Positions 34,014 through 43,231 of a stretch of 64,000 nucleotides of DNA are shown here, piece by piece; position 1 is the stretch's first letter; each line of letters starts with the position of its first letter. The notes under the pieces were generated by a model, which was not told the DNA's origin, made no database searches, and saw only the letters and a list, made by a program, of their open reading frames with translations. The stretch covers positions 1,178,001 through 1,242,000 of the forward strand of contig NC_085853.1 in NCBI RefSeq assembly GCF_020906515.1, written 5' to 3'. Source of the DNA: Vanrija pseudolonga. Taxonomy: Eukaryota > Basidiomycota > Tremellomycetes > Trichosporonales > Trichosporonaceae. The position numbers and the translations under genes were made by a program.

Positions 34014-35144
34014 GTTTTTGCTAGCGTGGGTTGGTGGGGGTTGGGGGGCTGGCTCGCAGTGGTGGTGGTGGCCAGGCGGTGGCGGCAACGGCGGCGGCAG
34101 CGGCGTCAGGCCCTAGGCGCGTGCTTGCTCTCTTTGATTGTTGTTTTGCTGGGGGAAGGGGATGGTTTGGTTCCAGCGGGTCGGATTTTTTGACTCGTCA
34201 GTGGGGCCGCCAAATTCCAGCCAGCTCTGGCTTCAAGATATGGTTTGGGGGGAGGGCAAGCTGCTGCTGCCGATACTGCTGCTGCTGCGGCTGCTGCTGC
34301 CAGTTTCACCTCGGTCACGACTGCGAGCGAGCTCGATGTCGGTTGCAAAGCAATCTTGTGGGGGAGACGGCGGACGGATAAGGGACGCCCGAGGCACGAA
34401 CTGCGAAGGCCCCGCTTCGGACTGGGAGCGACACGAGATTATGTACTCGAGACCGCTCCGGGGACGGGGACGGCCTTCTACTTGGATCTGACATCGGCGT
34501 CGTTCCCGAGCTCATTCCACGCAGAGACAGTGGTGGCCGGTGCGTTGTGTGAGCCAGCCAGAGTGCCTCAAGGCATACATAGGCCATCAGGTCGGTTGTC
34601 GGTCGGTGATGAAAGTAAACTAGGACTTTTGCTCGGTTATCTACGCGGGCATGGGGGGCTAGCTGGGCAGAAGGTCAAAGAGCCACCCAGGGGGGCGGAG
34701 ATTGAAGTGCTTGCCGCGTAAGACGCGGTGAAGATTGGCCTTGCAGGGCACAAGACATGCGCGTCGGCGTCGTAGTATCTTTCTTTGTCCTTGACGCCAT
34801 TGTGGTCTATGCGTTTGCCACGTCGAGGTCAGTGCTCAACGTCGGTGGCGACAAGGCATTGTTGAGTCGTGGAGACGAGCGAGACGATCGAGACGACGAC
34901 GACGAGTCACAAGAGGACAATGGCTGCCGCCGCCCATTTGTGGTGGCTGACACGCACCCATTTTGCCCAAAGTGGAGGGCGTCGACCTCGCCCATCCCGA
35001 TCACACAACCAACTCACACATCCACAGCCCTCGTCTCTCTTTGTTCTGATCTGCTCTGTTGACCACCCAATCTCCCTCAAACAATAACATCCACCCTCCG
35101 CAGCAGCAAGCCCCGACTCCCACGTGCACCCGCCCGCACGCGCC
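34014..35144. other. Intergenic, 1.1 kb
   Basis: Contains a CTG/GCC triplet tract and the upstream region of the 35145 gene. Overlapping open frames here are low quality. Confidence 0.45.
34258..34302. repeat. Imperfect (CTG)n repeat
   Basis: About 13 CTG triplets with three interruptions, in non-coding sequence. Confidence 0.8.
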
Positions 35145-35789
35145 ATGCTACCGCCATTCGCAAAACAAGACCCCGACCAACCACCATTCAACTGGCACGA
35201 AGAGTTGATCGAGCCCCTCCTCATCGCCTTTGCAGTCCTCATCCCGGCATCCATCGTCTTCTACACGCTAGCAAAGGTCACGGGGTGGCTTCCCTCGGCC
35301 GAGACGCTTTCCAAGCCTCCACCACTCGCGGCCAAGTTTGCCGCCGAGAACGCGCGGCGCGCAGGCCTCGTGTACGCAGGCAACGGCGGCATCAACCCGT
35401 CCTACGTCCCCGCGCCAGCTCCAGCGGCCCCGAAGCCCGCCCCGGCCCCCGCTGCGCCGGCCCAGCCGTCCCCGCTCTCCGAGGCACGTCTCGAGCTGGC
35501 AAAGTACTGGGCCGGGCTGGTGACCGAGCTGATCGCGCTCGACCGCGAGGCGTCGGCCGTCGCGTCGGTCAAGGCCGAGACGCCCCTCGACAGCAACAAG
35601 TCGGACTCGGGCGCCGCGCCCAGCCCCGGCGTCACTGCCATCACCGCGCCCGCGTGGGATAGGCAGGCGCGAGAGAGCCGCCTCGTCAAGAGCATCCTGC
35701 TCTGCGAGCGCGAGTACGACCGCGTCGTGGCGGCCCAGAAGGCGACGACGCAGCTCGGGCTCGACGCGGCCAAGCTCGGGCGCTTGTAG
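35145..35789 (+). CDS. Small single-pass membrane protein, orphan family member 3
   Basis: 214 residues, single exon. A membrane segment is at about residues 24-50 (LLIAFAVLIPASIVFYTL). After a Pro/Ala linker (APAPAAPKPAPAPAAPA) comes the helix LELAKYWAGLVTELIALDRE, and near the C-terminus ESRLVKSILLCEREYDRVV. YWAGLVTELIALDRE aligns directly with HWEKLTVRLVALDEG of the 29136 protein, and LVKSI-x6-Y with LVESI-x6-Y of the 30561 protein. I infer one paralogous family with an N-terminal anchor and a two-helix soluble tail. Start at ATG 35145; a GTG upstream is ignored. Confidence 0.7.
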   Translation: MLPPFAKQDPDQPPFNWHEELIEPLLIAFAVLIPASIVFYTLAKVTGWLPSAETLSKPPPLAAKFAAENARRAGLVYAGNGGINPSYVPAPAPAAPKPAPAPAAPAQPSPLSEARLELAKYWAGLVTELIALDREASAVASVKAETPLDSNKSDSGAAPSPGVTAITAPAWDRQARESRLVKSILLCEREYDRVVAAQKATTQLGLDAAKLGRL

Positions 35790-36748
35790 GGCGCCGGCGC
35801 GCTGGATGGATTGGATGGCCGTGGGGAAGGGCGTGGGTGACGGCTGGGCCCCGAGGGGGCGGGTACTACTCATCGACTGACCGCGCCGACGGGGATCGTG
35901 CGCGGGGCTCGAGCGCGTGCTTCCGCGCACCGCGGAGTCGACTTCATGACTGGCAGGTGGACGCTGGATCGGTGACGACGACCAGCGGCTTGACTCGGCG
36001 ACTCGCGAGTTGGCGAGCGCCGTCAGGCGAGGACGGAGCGTCGGCGACGCCGCGACGCGGCGTCGCAGATCACGGAGGGCGGCAAGCCGTACTGAGGAGG
36101 CTTGCCCGCCAGTTATCTAAGCTCGGGTCTCCTGGCACATACACACGCAGCCCATCTGCTCGCGCCACGCAATCACATCCTACTCTCCCTCCCGCACATG
36201 CTTTTCACGTGCAGAACTTGATACAATCGGTAACCTTGTCTTGTCCATATGCATGCGGACCACCAGATCACCAGTTACCGGTGTATGCCGGCAGCACGTC
36301 CATCACTTCAGGATCGAGTATCGGTTACGGGCCTGACACGGCCCTGGCAGCGGCGCGGCGGCAAGTGAGCCCGCCCGCTCGGCTCGCTGCTCCGGCGCCG
36401 TCCACTGTACGATGCCAAGCCTCGCGGCACCCAGCGCCACCGAGCCCACGGACGCGAGCGCGCTGCCGCGCGCCGCCGTGGCCGCGGCGTGGGCATGCCG
36501 CGTGATCTGCGCGCGCTGTATGCGCTGCTCGTGGAGTGGACCGGCGCGCCGCATCGCGCCATACCCGGCCTGGGTGTGTGGATGTGCCAAGTGCTCAGAC
36601 TTTACTTTGACGAGGTCACCTACCTTCCACCACCACCACCACCACTATCCTCTCTGACAGACCCAGCTTTCGTGAGTGTGCCCGAGGGCAGTACAGCGCG
36701 AGTGCGCACGACTGACCCGCACGCCCCAGCCACCCCACCACACTCGTT
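35790..36748. other. Intergenic, 959 nt
   Basis: No supported gene. Overlapping frames at 36303-36657 on both strands have no domain, hydrophobic pattern or splice support. Confidence 0.45.
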
Positions 36749-37171
36749 ATGCCCGCGGTCTCCACCACCACCTCGCCGCTCCTGCACGGCATCCGCGACC
36801 TCTTCGTCGGCATGCTCGCATACGCCGTCATGCTGATCGTGCTCACGCTCTTCGTCATGGCGACGGACCACGTCCGCTTCAGGTGGTACGAGCACGAGCG
36901 CGAGAAGGTCGCCCGGCACCACCACCATCACCACCAGCGCATCCGCAAGGAGTTTGCCAGCCCGACGACGTCGACGAGCGAGGTTGCGCCGTCGCCGCCG
37001 GCGCCGGCACCGGCTCCCGTCGCGTTCCAGACCAACGTGTTCACTGCTGCTGCTGCTCCCGCCGCGACGCCTGCCCCAGAAGCACCGGTACCGGCACCAG
37101 CCGCAGTGCCAAAGCACCTCACAACACATCATAAGACTAATAGCTGCGCCGAGGAGCCCATCCCGTGCTGA
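36749..37171 (+). CDS. Small single-pass membrane protein, Pro/Ala-rich tail
   Basis: 140 residues, single exon. A membrane segment at about residues 17-40 (DLFVGMLAYAVMLIVLTLF) is followed by a basic/His-rich stretch (HHHHHHQRIRKEF) and a Pro/Ala tail. It has the N-terminal-anchor plan of its neighbours but lacks the W-x-x-L-x-x-E-L core, so I do not place it in the same family. Function unknown. Confidence 0.6.
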   Translation: MPAVSTTTSPLLHGIRDLFVGMLAYAVMLIVLTLFVMATDHVRFRWYEHEREKVARHHHHHHQRIRKEFASPTTSTSEVAPSPPAPAPAPVAFQTNVFTAAAAPAATPAPEAPVPAPAAVPKHLTTHHKTNSCAEEPIPC

Positions 37172-37241
37172 TCGGATCTGTCTAGTATATGTATGCCGTG
37201 AGTCTGGAGCGTCAGCTGCGGCGCACCACTCAAGCTACTAC

Positions 37242-37487
37242 TCACCACGACGCGCCGTGCTCCGCAGCCTGCTCGCGCAGCACGTCATCCCCGCACGAGC
37301 TGGCGACCCACGAGCGGAACGCGTCCAGCGCCGCCTCGGGCGCGTGGAGCATCTCAGCGAGCGACCCGACCGATAGGAGCGCAGCGAGCGCCGTGGCTGC
37401 GCGGGACGGCGTGAGCTCGGCGCTGCTGGAGAGGAGGGGGAGGAGCGCGAGCGCGAGCGGCGCGAGGGCGGAGTGGTCGTCGGTCAT
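37242..37487 (-). CDS. Small Leu/Ala-rich helical protein
   Basis: 81 residues: MTDDHSALAPLALALLPL, then LLSVGSLAEMLHAPEAALDA and FRSWVASSCGDDVLREQ. The ATG has a CAATC upstream context like neighbouring genes. A good intron (GTGAGT, CAGCTGACGCTCCAG) overlaps the end; splicing it would create TGA from TG|A and remove only the last Trp, so both isoforms end at nearly the same place. No known domain. Confidence 0.45.
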   Translation of the reverse strand: MTDDHSALAPLALALLPLLSSSAELTPSRAATALAALLSVGSLAEMLHAPEAALDAFRSWVASSCGDDVLREQAAEHGASW

Positions 37488-37980
37488 GATTGCAAGTGGG
37501 AGAAAGTTGAGATGGCCCGTGATGATGTGCAGGCCTGGGCGTCGGCGGCGGCACGGACCGGGTGCGAGAAGGTCGAGCTGGTCTTCTGACTCGCCTGCTG
37601 CCGGGCATCAAGTTACCACACCAGCCAGCGAGGAGACGAGACGAGCGGTCGCCTCGACGAGGTCGCCTCGAAGCGGCGATCGCCTTCCCAGCGCGGCAGG
37701 GCGGTGGCGCGCGGTGGCGGCGGCGCTGGGCGGCAGCCGGCAATGCACTGCCGCCGGGTCGGAGCGCTGCAGCCGGTGGATGCGGTACTGACTGACTGAC
37801 GAGACGAGGTGATCACGGTGCCGACTGACTAGCTGCTGATTGTGCCGCTGGTAGGGGTGCTCGCTACTGACGCCGGCCTAACCCCCGGCACACACCCACG
37901 GGCAACGCGACCGAAGGCTCCCACGGCCGCGTGGGCCCAGGCTCGCTACACAAGCCGACGCTACTGCGCTGCGGGCCTGC

Positions 37981-38607
37981 TGTGTATCGAGGGTGTATAC
38001 ACGGTCTATCGAGGGTGGGGACATGATGTCCGACCCAGTGTGGCAGCCACACACACCATCCGTGTCCCCTATAACGGCGGTGTGTGTCTGCACCACCACC
38101 ATGTGCTCCGGTTCCCAGCAGCCCCGTGTGCGCCTAGGACAGCCATAAAACAGGCAACCCCGACGGTGCGTCGGCTACACGGCGTCGGGGAGGACAGGTT
38201 GAAGATGTCGCTGCGGCGCGTCTTCTGTGTATCGAGGGTGCAAACACGACCGGGGCGCCGGTGTGGCTGCCACGCCTGTCGTTGTCCAGGGGACTGGGAC
38301 GGCGCATGTGGTTCCACACTGCATCGGTTCACAGCAGCCTGCCTCATGTGCGCACAAGACGTCCACAAAGCAAACGACCCCGACCTGGTGCGCCGACCCC
38401 GGCCTGGTGCGCCTCGGCCCACACAGCGCCCGCGAGGACACGTTCAAACTGCCGTTGCTGCTGCGGGCCCTGCACACCGTCGCCGCCCCAGTGTGGCAGC
38501 CACACAGCTGCGTGTGGCTGCACACTCTGCGTCTCGGTAGCCCAGTACGGCGGCACCCAGAACGCGACCTCGATCCCTCGACCTACACGGCGTCGGGGAG
38601 GACAGGC
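37981..38607. repeat. Diverged ~225-245 nt tandem repeat with palindromes
   Basis: GTGTGGCAGCCACAC occurs at 38038 and 38491 and as GTGTGGCTGCCACGC at 38261, spaced 223 and 230 nt. TGTGTATCGAGGGTG recurs at 37981 and 38227, and TACACGGCGTCGGGGAGG recurs near 38175 and 38584. The 15-mer is an inverted repeat with 7-nt arms and one central base. Confidence 0.75.
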
Positions 38608-38758
38608 CGCCGCACACCACCGCCTCTCGGCCTTCCCACACTCCACCGACACGCTCGGGTTCCGTCCACCCCAATCTGCCCTTGGCACACCGGTGCAGTC
38701 CGCCCGTCTCCTGGTGTGACGCCGTGCAGTCGGACAGCCTGGGCGCCAGCCGTGGGCT

Positions 38759-38765
38759 TATAAGG
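38759..38765 (+). promoter_or_regulatory. Possible TATA box of the 38888 gene
   Basis: TATAAGG about 125 nt before the start codon. Confidence 0.4.
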
Positions 38766-38887
38766 AGCAGAGCGGCTGGTCAAGTCGACTCACCATCCGC
38801 GCACGAGCCAACCCTCCAGCCCAACACTCCTCCAGCTCCTAGCCCAGCCCATCATCTCCCTCGCACCCCCCGGTCACCCCGCACACG

Positions 38888-40051
38888 ATGACCACCACCC
38901 AGCGCACCCTGCCCACCACCCAGCCCTACTGGGACGCCGAGGACCAGCTCGTCATCCCCGGCGGGCACCGCCTCACCCTGACGACGCGCGAGGCGGACGA
39001 GGAGTGCCGCGGCCTCGCCAAGAACAACCGGTCCGAGGTCAAGGTCGTCGGTATCGGCGGAGGCGACTACCTCGTCGCGCGCTCCGTGGCCGAGGGCCAG
39101 GTCTTCGTCTGGCCCGAGGGCCGCGCCGGCCTGTCCAAGGGCAACACCCTCATTGTTGGCACCGACGCGCTCACGCGTGAGGGGTACGCGACGGTCCGGG
39201 ACGCGCGTGCCGCCGCCCGCGCCAACCTCCGTGCCGAGGAGCGGATGGGTCGCATTGCCGCTGCGGCCGTGCTCGCCGCCCTTGTTCCCCTCGTCGTCGT
39301 CATCGCAGTTGCGGCGCGCCTCCTTCCCCCGCCGACGGGCAGCCTCGAGTTCCTGATCCTCGTCCTTAGCGTGCTGGCCATCGGCCCTGCCATGATCGTC
39401 TTCCTGTCCGCCGACAAGGACTCCGGCGACACCATCTTCGACGATCGCACATGGGTCGAACCAAGGGACCTCAGCAGGGCCCTGGCAACTCCTCGCCCTG
39501 TGACTCCCGCGCTACCGCCGTCGCCGTCGCCCTCTCCCTCCCGCTCCCCGTCACCGTGCCCCTCCTCGCCGACCTCCCCCTCTCCATCTTGGTCCATCTC
39601 GTCGTCGGCCTCGCCCTCTTTCCCGTCTTCGCTCCCGTCTACCGCGTCCAGCCCACACCTCGGGGATGCTGAACTTTCCCTGCTCGCCGCGATGTGCAAG
39701 ACCATGGCCAAGCTCGCGGGTGTCATCTCCAGGAACGAGCGCGAGCGCAAGGCCTTCGTGGACGCCCACAGCCGGCTGACCGACCGGGCGGCGAGGAAGG
39801 TCTTCTCCAAGCAACTCGCGGCCAAGGATGCCGACTGGGACACCCCCCGCCTCCTCGTGGACCAGTACGAGCAGCTCGCGAGCATGGTCAAGAGCGGGGT
39901 GTACACGGCCGTCGAGGGCAAGTCGCGCCTGTGGAGCTTGGACCTAAAGGCCAAGCAGCTCCTCGACAAGGACGAGCGACGGGCGGCGCAGGAACGACGC
40001 AGGGAGCTGCCCCATCCACGGCAGCCGTCGCGAATCCCCAGGCTGAAGTGA
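38888..40051 (+). CDS. Two-helix membrane protein, unknown
   Basis: 387 residues, single exon. Residues 10-110 look like a compact soluble domain (YWDAEDQLVIPGGHRL, VKVVGIGGGDYLVA). Two membrane helices lie at about 122-146 (VLAALVPLVVVIAVAARLL) and 152-174 (LEFLILVLSVLAIGPAMIV). A Ser/Pro-rich linker of ~50 residues leads to a charged helical C-terminus (KTMAKLAGVISRNERERK, LVDQYEQLASMVK). No family recognised. It lies among other orphan membrane genes and has a repeat-bearing upstream region. Confidence 0.7.
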   Translation: MTTTQRTLPTTQPYWDAEDQLVIPGGHRLTLTTREADEECRGLAKNNRSEVKVVGIGGGDYLVARSVAEGQVFVWPEGRAGLSKGNTLIVGTDALTREGYATVRDARAAARANLRAEERMGRIAAAAVLAALVPLVVVIAVAARLLPPPTGSLEFLILVLSVLAIGPAMIVFLSADKDSGDTIFDDRTWVEPRDLSRALATPRPVTPALPPSPSPSPSRSPSPCPSSPTSPSPSWSISSSASPSFPSSLPSTASSPHLGDAELSLLAAMCKTMAKLAGVISRNERERKAFVDAHSRLTDRAARKVFSKQLAAKDADWDTPRLLVDQYEQLASMVKSGVYTAVEGKSRLWSLDLKAKQLLDKDERRAAQERRRELPHPRQPSRIPRLK

Positions 40052-40538
40052 GGGGGCGACGAGGACAAGAGGCTAGCCTCTGGGGTTGGCTATGTGGTCA
40101 CTCGCGGTCCAGGTCAAGGCACTGTCATTCCACATTTGTACTGTCACTTTTTTCCACTGTAGATACTCATGCATTGTACCAATACAATAGTGTAGCATAC
40201 ATAGCGCGTCGGACACCACTCACCCCATTGTTGCACATTGCCGCCAACAGCACGCGTCGTCATCCTGTGGCTTCCACCACAGCAGAAAGTGATCACCACG
40301 CAAAGCTGACACCATCACTGACTGAGGGGCCGAGGGCGTGCCCTTGTCCAGCAGTGGGGATGACAACACGACCAGTCCACGCGCGCTCAGCGGCCATCAA
40401 ACACGGCGCGAGCACCGCGCGACCAGCCAGCCCGCCAGCCCTCGCCTCGCACCTCCTCCGCACACCTATTAATTCCTCTCTCACCTCCTCATCCTCTCCT
40501 CCTCATTCCACTACTACCAACCAAACACCACGAACACC
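40052..40538. other. Intergenic, 487 nt
   Basis: 3' flank of the 38888 gene and promoter of the next. Nothing recognisable. Confidence 0.45.
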
Positions 40539-41219
40539 ATGCCCGCTCCACTCACCGCGTACAACCTCAGCAAGCTCTCCGAGGAACTCCGCCCCAAGCC
40601 CCGCCCCGAGCCCGAAGTCGAAGGCTACTCACTGCCCGTCGACATGGACCGTCCACCCGTCAACGTCCCAACCCTGCGCGCCGTGCGCCGCGGCTTCCTT
40701 CCCACGCTGTGGGCCGTTGTCGTCTCCTGGGCCGACATCGCAGCTACAGGGCTGCTTGCCTGGGCGTCTCCAGCGTACCCGCGCCTCCAGGAAGTCTGGG
40801 ACGGTATCCAGGGCGTCGGCCGCCTCGCTCGCCGCTCCTTCGGCCGCGCGTTCGGCCAGGAGCTCCCAGAGATCCTTACGCTCTTCGCCAAGGACATCGG
40901 ACGCGGTATTGGCGAGTTTCTCGTCGGCGCCCTCCGCATCGTCTTCTCTATCGGAGCGTTCCTCTTCAACTTCTTCGAGTGGTTCGGCGGCCTCATCCTG
41001 TTCGATGTTTCCGGGGTCGTCTTTCTCGCTGCCAAGGGCCTTTGGCGCTTCACCCGCGCCGCTCTCCGCCTCGTCATCCCGACGCGCGACGGAATCTTCA
41101 ATCTATTTGTCGGACTCATCCTCGGCGTCATTCGTCTCGTTCGTGTCACCTACGCTGCGCTGGCGCGCGTGGTGCGCGAGAGGAGCCTCTGGCCTCGCTC
41201 CACTATGATTTACGACTAG
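40539..41219 (+). CDS. Multi-helix membrane-associated protein, unknown
   Basis: 226 residues, single exon. Hydrophobic segments occur near residues 57-78 (TLWAVVVSWADIAATGLLAW), 128-145 (FLVGALRIVFSIGAFLF), 149-165 (FGGLILFDVSGVVFLA) and 187-202 (IFNLFVGLILGVIRL), with amphipathic Arg-rich helices between. It could be a multi-pass or a peripheral membrane-shaping protein. No known domain. It ends SLWPRSTMIYD. Confidence 0.65.
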   Translation: MPAPLTAYNLSKLSEELRPKPRPEPEVEGYSLPVDMDRPPVNVPTLRAVRRGFLPTLWAVVVSWADIAATGLLAWASPAYPRLQEVWDGIQGVGRLARRSFGRAFGQELPEILTLFAKDIGRGIGEFLVGALRIVFSIGAFLFNFFEWFGGLILFDVSGVVFLAAKGLWRFTRAALRLVIPTRDGIFNLFVGLILGVIRLVRVTYAALARVVRERSLWPRSTMIYD

Positions 41220-41832
41220 GCGGAGCCAAACGTGCCACCGCCACCCACGGCCAAAGATTTGATTGTACACACCATCATAGATTTATGCAGTCGCTGTGAC
41301 TAGTTCCAGAGCATTCCTAGTGTCTTGAATGCATAGAGGGCTTGATGTAGATAATTTGAAAATTGGCTATTGACGAAGTAGAGCGCCTACACACACATCG
41401 CCAGGTGGCGTGTGTGCTCGCAACCCTCTAATCTGTCGCCGCACGTGCCCACGCTCGACTGCAAACACCAGTATCAATCCAATCCCCTCCATCCCATCCT
41501 ACTCGTTAATTTCTGTAGCCCGGTGGCACATACTCCACTTCCTCCCCCGACCGCGAGGGCAAACTTAAACAACCAAGGTAGCCTATTGTTCCGCCATTCG
41601 CCGTTTCCCGCTGGTCGAGCTTTTCATCACCCGGCTTCCTTTGTAAACATACCTCATATCGTCTTCTCCCTCTCCTCAAACGACTTGGCCACCCAACCTT
41701 CATCTTTTTCTTTTCGTTTCTGCAGTTCTGTCTTGTATGTCCACACTACTTCGTTCCCCGACAGTTGCTAACTCTCCCAGCTGCACCTTGCTCAACAGCC
41801 ACACCAATCAACACCCGGCGCATCTTTGCAAC
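41220..41832. other. Intergenic, 613 nt
   Basis: Contains the candidate 5' UTR intron of the next gene. No gene seen. Confidence 0.45.
41735..41780 (+). other. Candidate 5' UTR intron
   Basis: GTATGT donor, TTGCTAACTC branch point and CCCAG acceptor, 46 nt. It removes an upstream in-frame ATG at 41737 and so decides the start at 41833. Confidence 0.65.
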
Positions 41833-42444
41833 ATGGACACGAGCTTCTCCCAAGTCCAATACAACAACAACAGCCCCAACAACACCAACACGACTTGGAC
41901 TTGGCCATCTATTCCGTCACAGCAGAAGGAAACCCCCCACCAAGTGGGTACCCCGCCCTTCTCCGCTCGCCCACCACCCCCTCCTGGCTTCGAGCACCTC
42001 CACCAACCGCTCGACACACACCTCGACTCTGATCAACCGCCTGAACCTGATTACCCGTACCCTGACAACAGCATGCCCACGGACGAGTATCCCGAGGACC
42101 CACCCCCACGTCCTGTCAGGCCAGACGAGCCCGGCACCCCTGGCAACCTCGCCGTGAACCCGATTCCCCGAAAGGCCCACGAGGTGAAGAGACGGAATCG
42201 GCGGCGCGCCATGCCAGACACTCTCAATCTGCGGCAGCTAGTTCTCAAGAAGATGGCTTACATTCGGCATTCCCAGGTCCAGGAGGCGAGGGCCCTCCAC
42301 GCCTTCGAATGCCTGCACGGGGTGGAGAGCCCGGTGGAAGAAGAGATTGTCGGCCTCGAAAGCCCACTGGTTGAGTACTATGAGGGCGAGGAGATTCAAG
42401 AGTACGACAGCGAGCCGGCTGCGTGCGACAGCATGGTGTTCTGA
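41833..42444 (+). CDS. Asn/Pro-rich disordered protein with basic and acidic blocks
   Basis: 203 residues in one coding exon. An Asn/Gln-rich start (YNNNSPNNTNTTW), a Pro/Asp-rich middle (SDQPPEPDYPYPDNS), a basic block KRRNRRRAMPDTLNLRQ that could be a nuclear signal, a helix MAYIRHSQVQEARALHAFE, and an acidic end (EEEIVGLESPLVEYYEGEE). No family recognised. Confidence 0.6.
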   Translation: MDTSFSQVQYNNNSPNNTNTTWTWPSIPSQQKETPHQVGTPPFSARPPPPPGFEHLHQPLDTHLDSDQPPEPDYPYPDNSMPTDEYPEDPPPRPVRPDEPGTPGNLAVNPIPRKAHEVKRRNRRRAMPDTLNLRQLVLKKMAYIRHSQVQEARALHAFECLHGVESPVEEEIVGLESPLVEYYEGEEIQEYDSEPAACDSMVF

Positions 42445-43231
42445 TCAGGATCGGGCAGCTGAAGACCGTCCAATAATCTTCATTATCTCCAGCGGTAAGT
42501 ACATAAGCGATTCCGAGGCGCGCGTCCAAACGCTAACCGAAGCCGAAGGGGTAGCCATGTTGGTGGCTTCTAAGCGGCTGATGTTTGGAAACGACCATCA
42601 GTGCTCGACGTCCGCAACGACCACAACAATGGGGTACGCGCTCCTCAACCATCACCATCATCATCATCATCACCACCTCGCATCGCCTCACATGTACCCA
42701 TTCTTCCGCCTCATATATAATGCCTGGCATATGAATGATCACTTCACTTCCAACCAGTTCTCTTCGGCACGTTACCCAACTGACCAGCGCGACCGAGCTC
42801 GAAGTGGCGGCACGACGGCAAGACACTCACAGTCGCCATCTCCACCCTGCAACCCTCACCAAGATATACCCCAAGCCCACGGTGCAGCTCTCCACGATCG
42901 TAATAGGTGCCCATAGGCAGCGTACCCATCCAAACAGGGACCGAGGTGGCCGAGCGCTCAGCTCCCCGCCGATCCACCCACCCTCGTCCACACCTGACGC
43001 CCTCCAGCTTCCTGTGTGTGCGAGGCGCGCTACATCCTGCATACCCAGACTGCACGCGGTCACGCATACACCTCGTGTGTACTCTGTAGGACCGCTGACG
43101 CTGCATGGCCGGCTGCCGGCCGTCACCTGCTTCTCGCACCACCTCCAATACGTTGACCGACAACCACTATCCCTCGTCGTGTAGTTCTCTCCCTCTTCCC
43201 TCATTCTTTCCGTCACAAAGCATCACCCATT
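42445..43231. other. Intergenic, 787 nt
   Basis: Includes a (CAT)n repeat and a TATATAA at 42713. No gene seen. Confidence 0.45.
42649..42676. repeat. (CAT)n microsatellite
   Basis: About nine CAT/CAC triplets in non-coding sequence. Confidence 0.85.

Larger units (their letters stand above)
37488..38887. other. Intergenic with diverged tandem repeats
   Basis: 1.4 kb upstream of the 38888 gene. Its right half carries the repeat array described separately; overlapping open frames are by-products of it. Confidence 0.5.

Noticed and set aside
36303-36657. Candidate small genes on both strands
   Set aside because: No domain, mutually overlapping, no coding-like start context.
40694-41208. Alternative long frame over the 40539 membrane protein
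   Set aside because: Shadow frame, Ser/Arg-rich, no hydrophobic pattern, while the 40539 frame has natural membrane segments.
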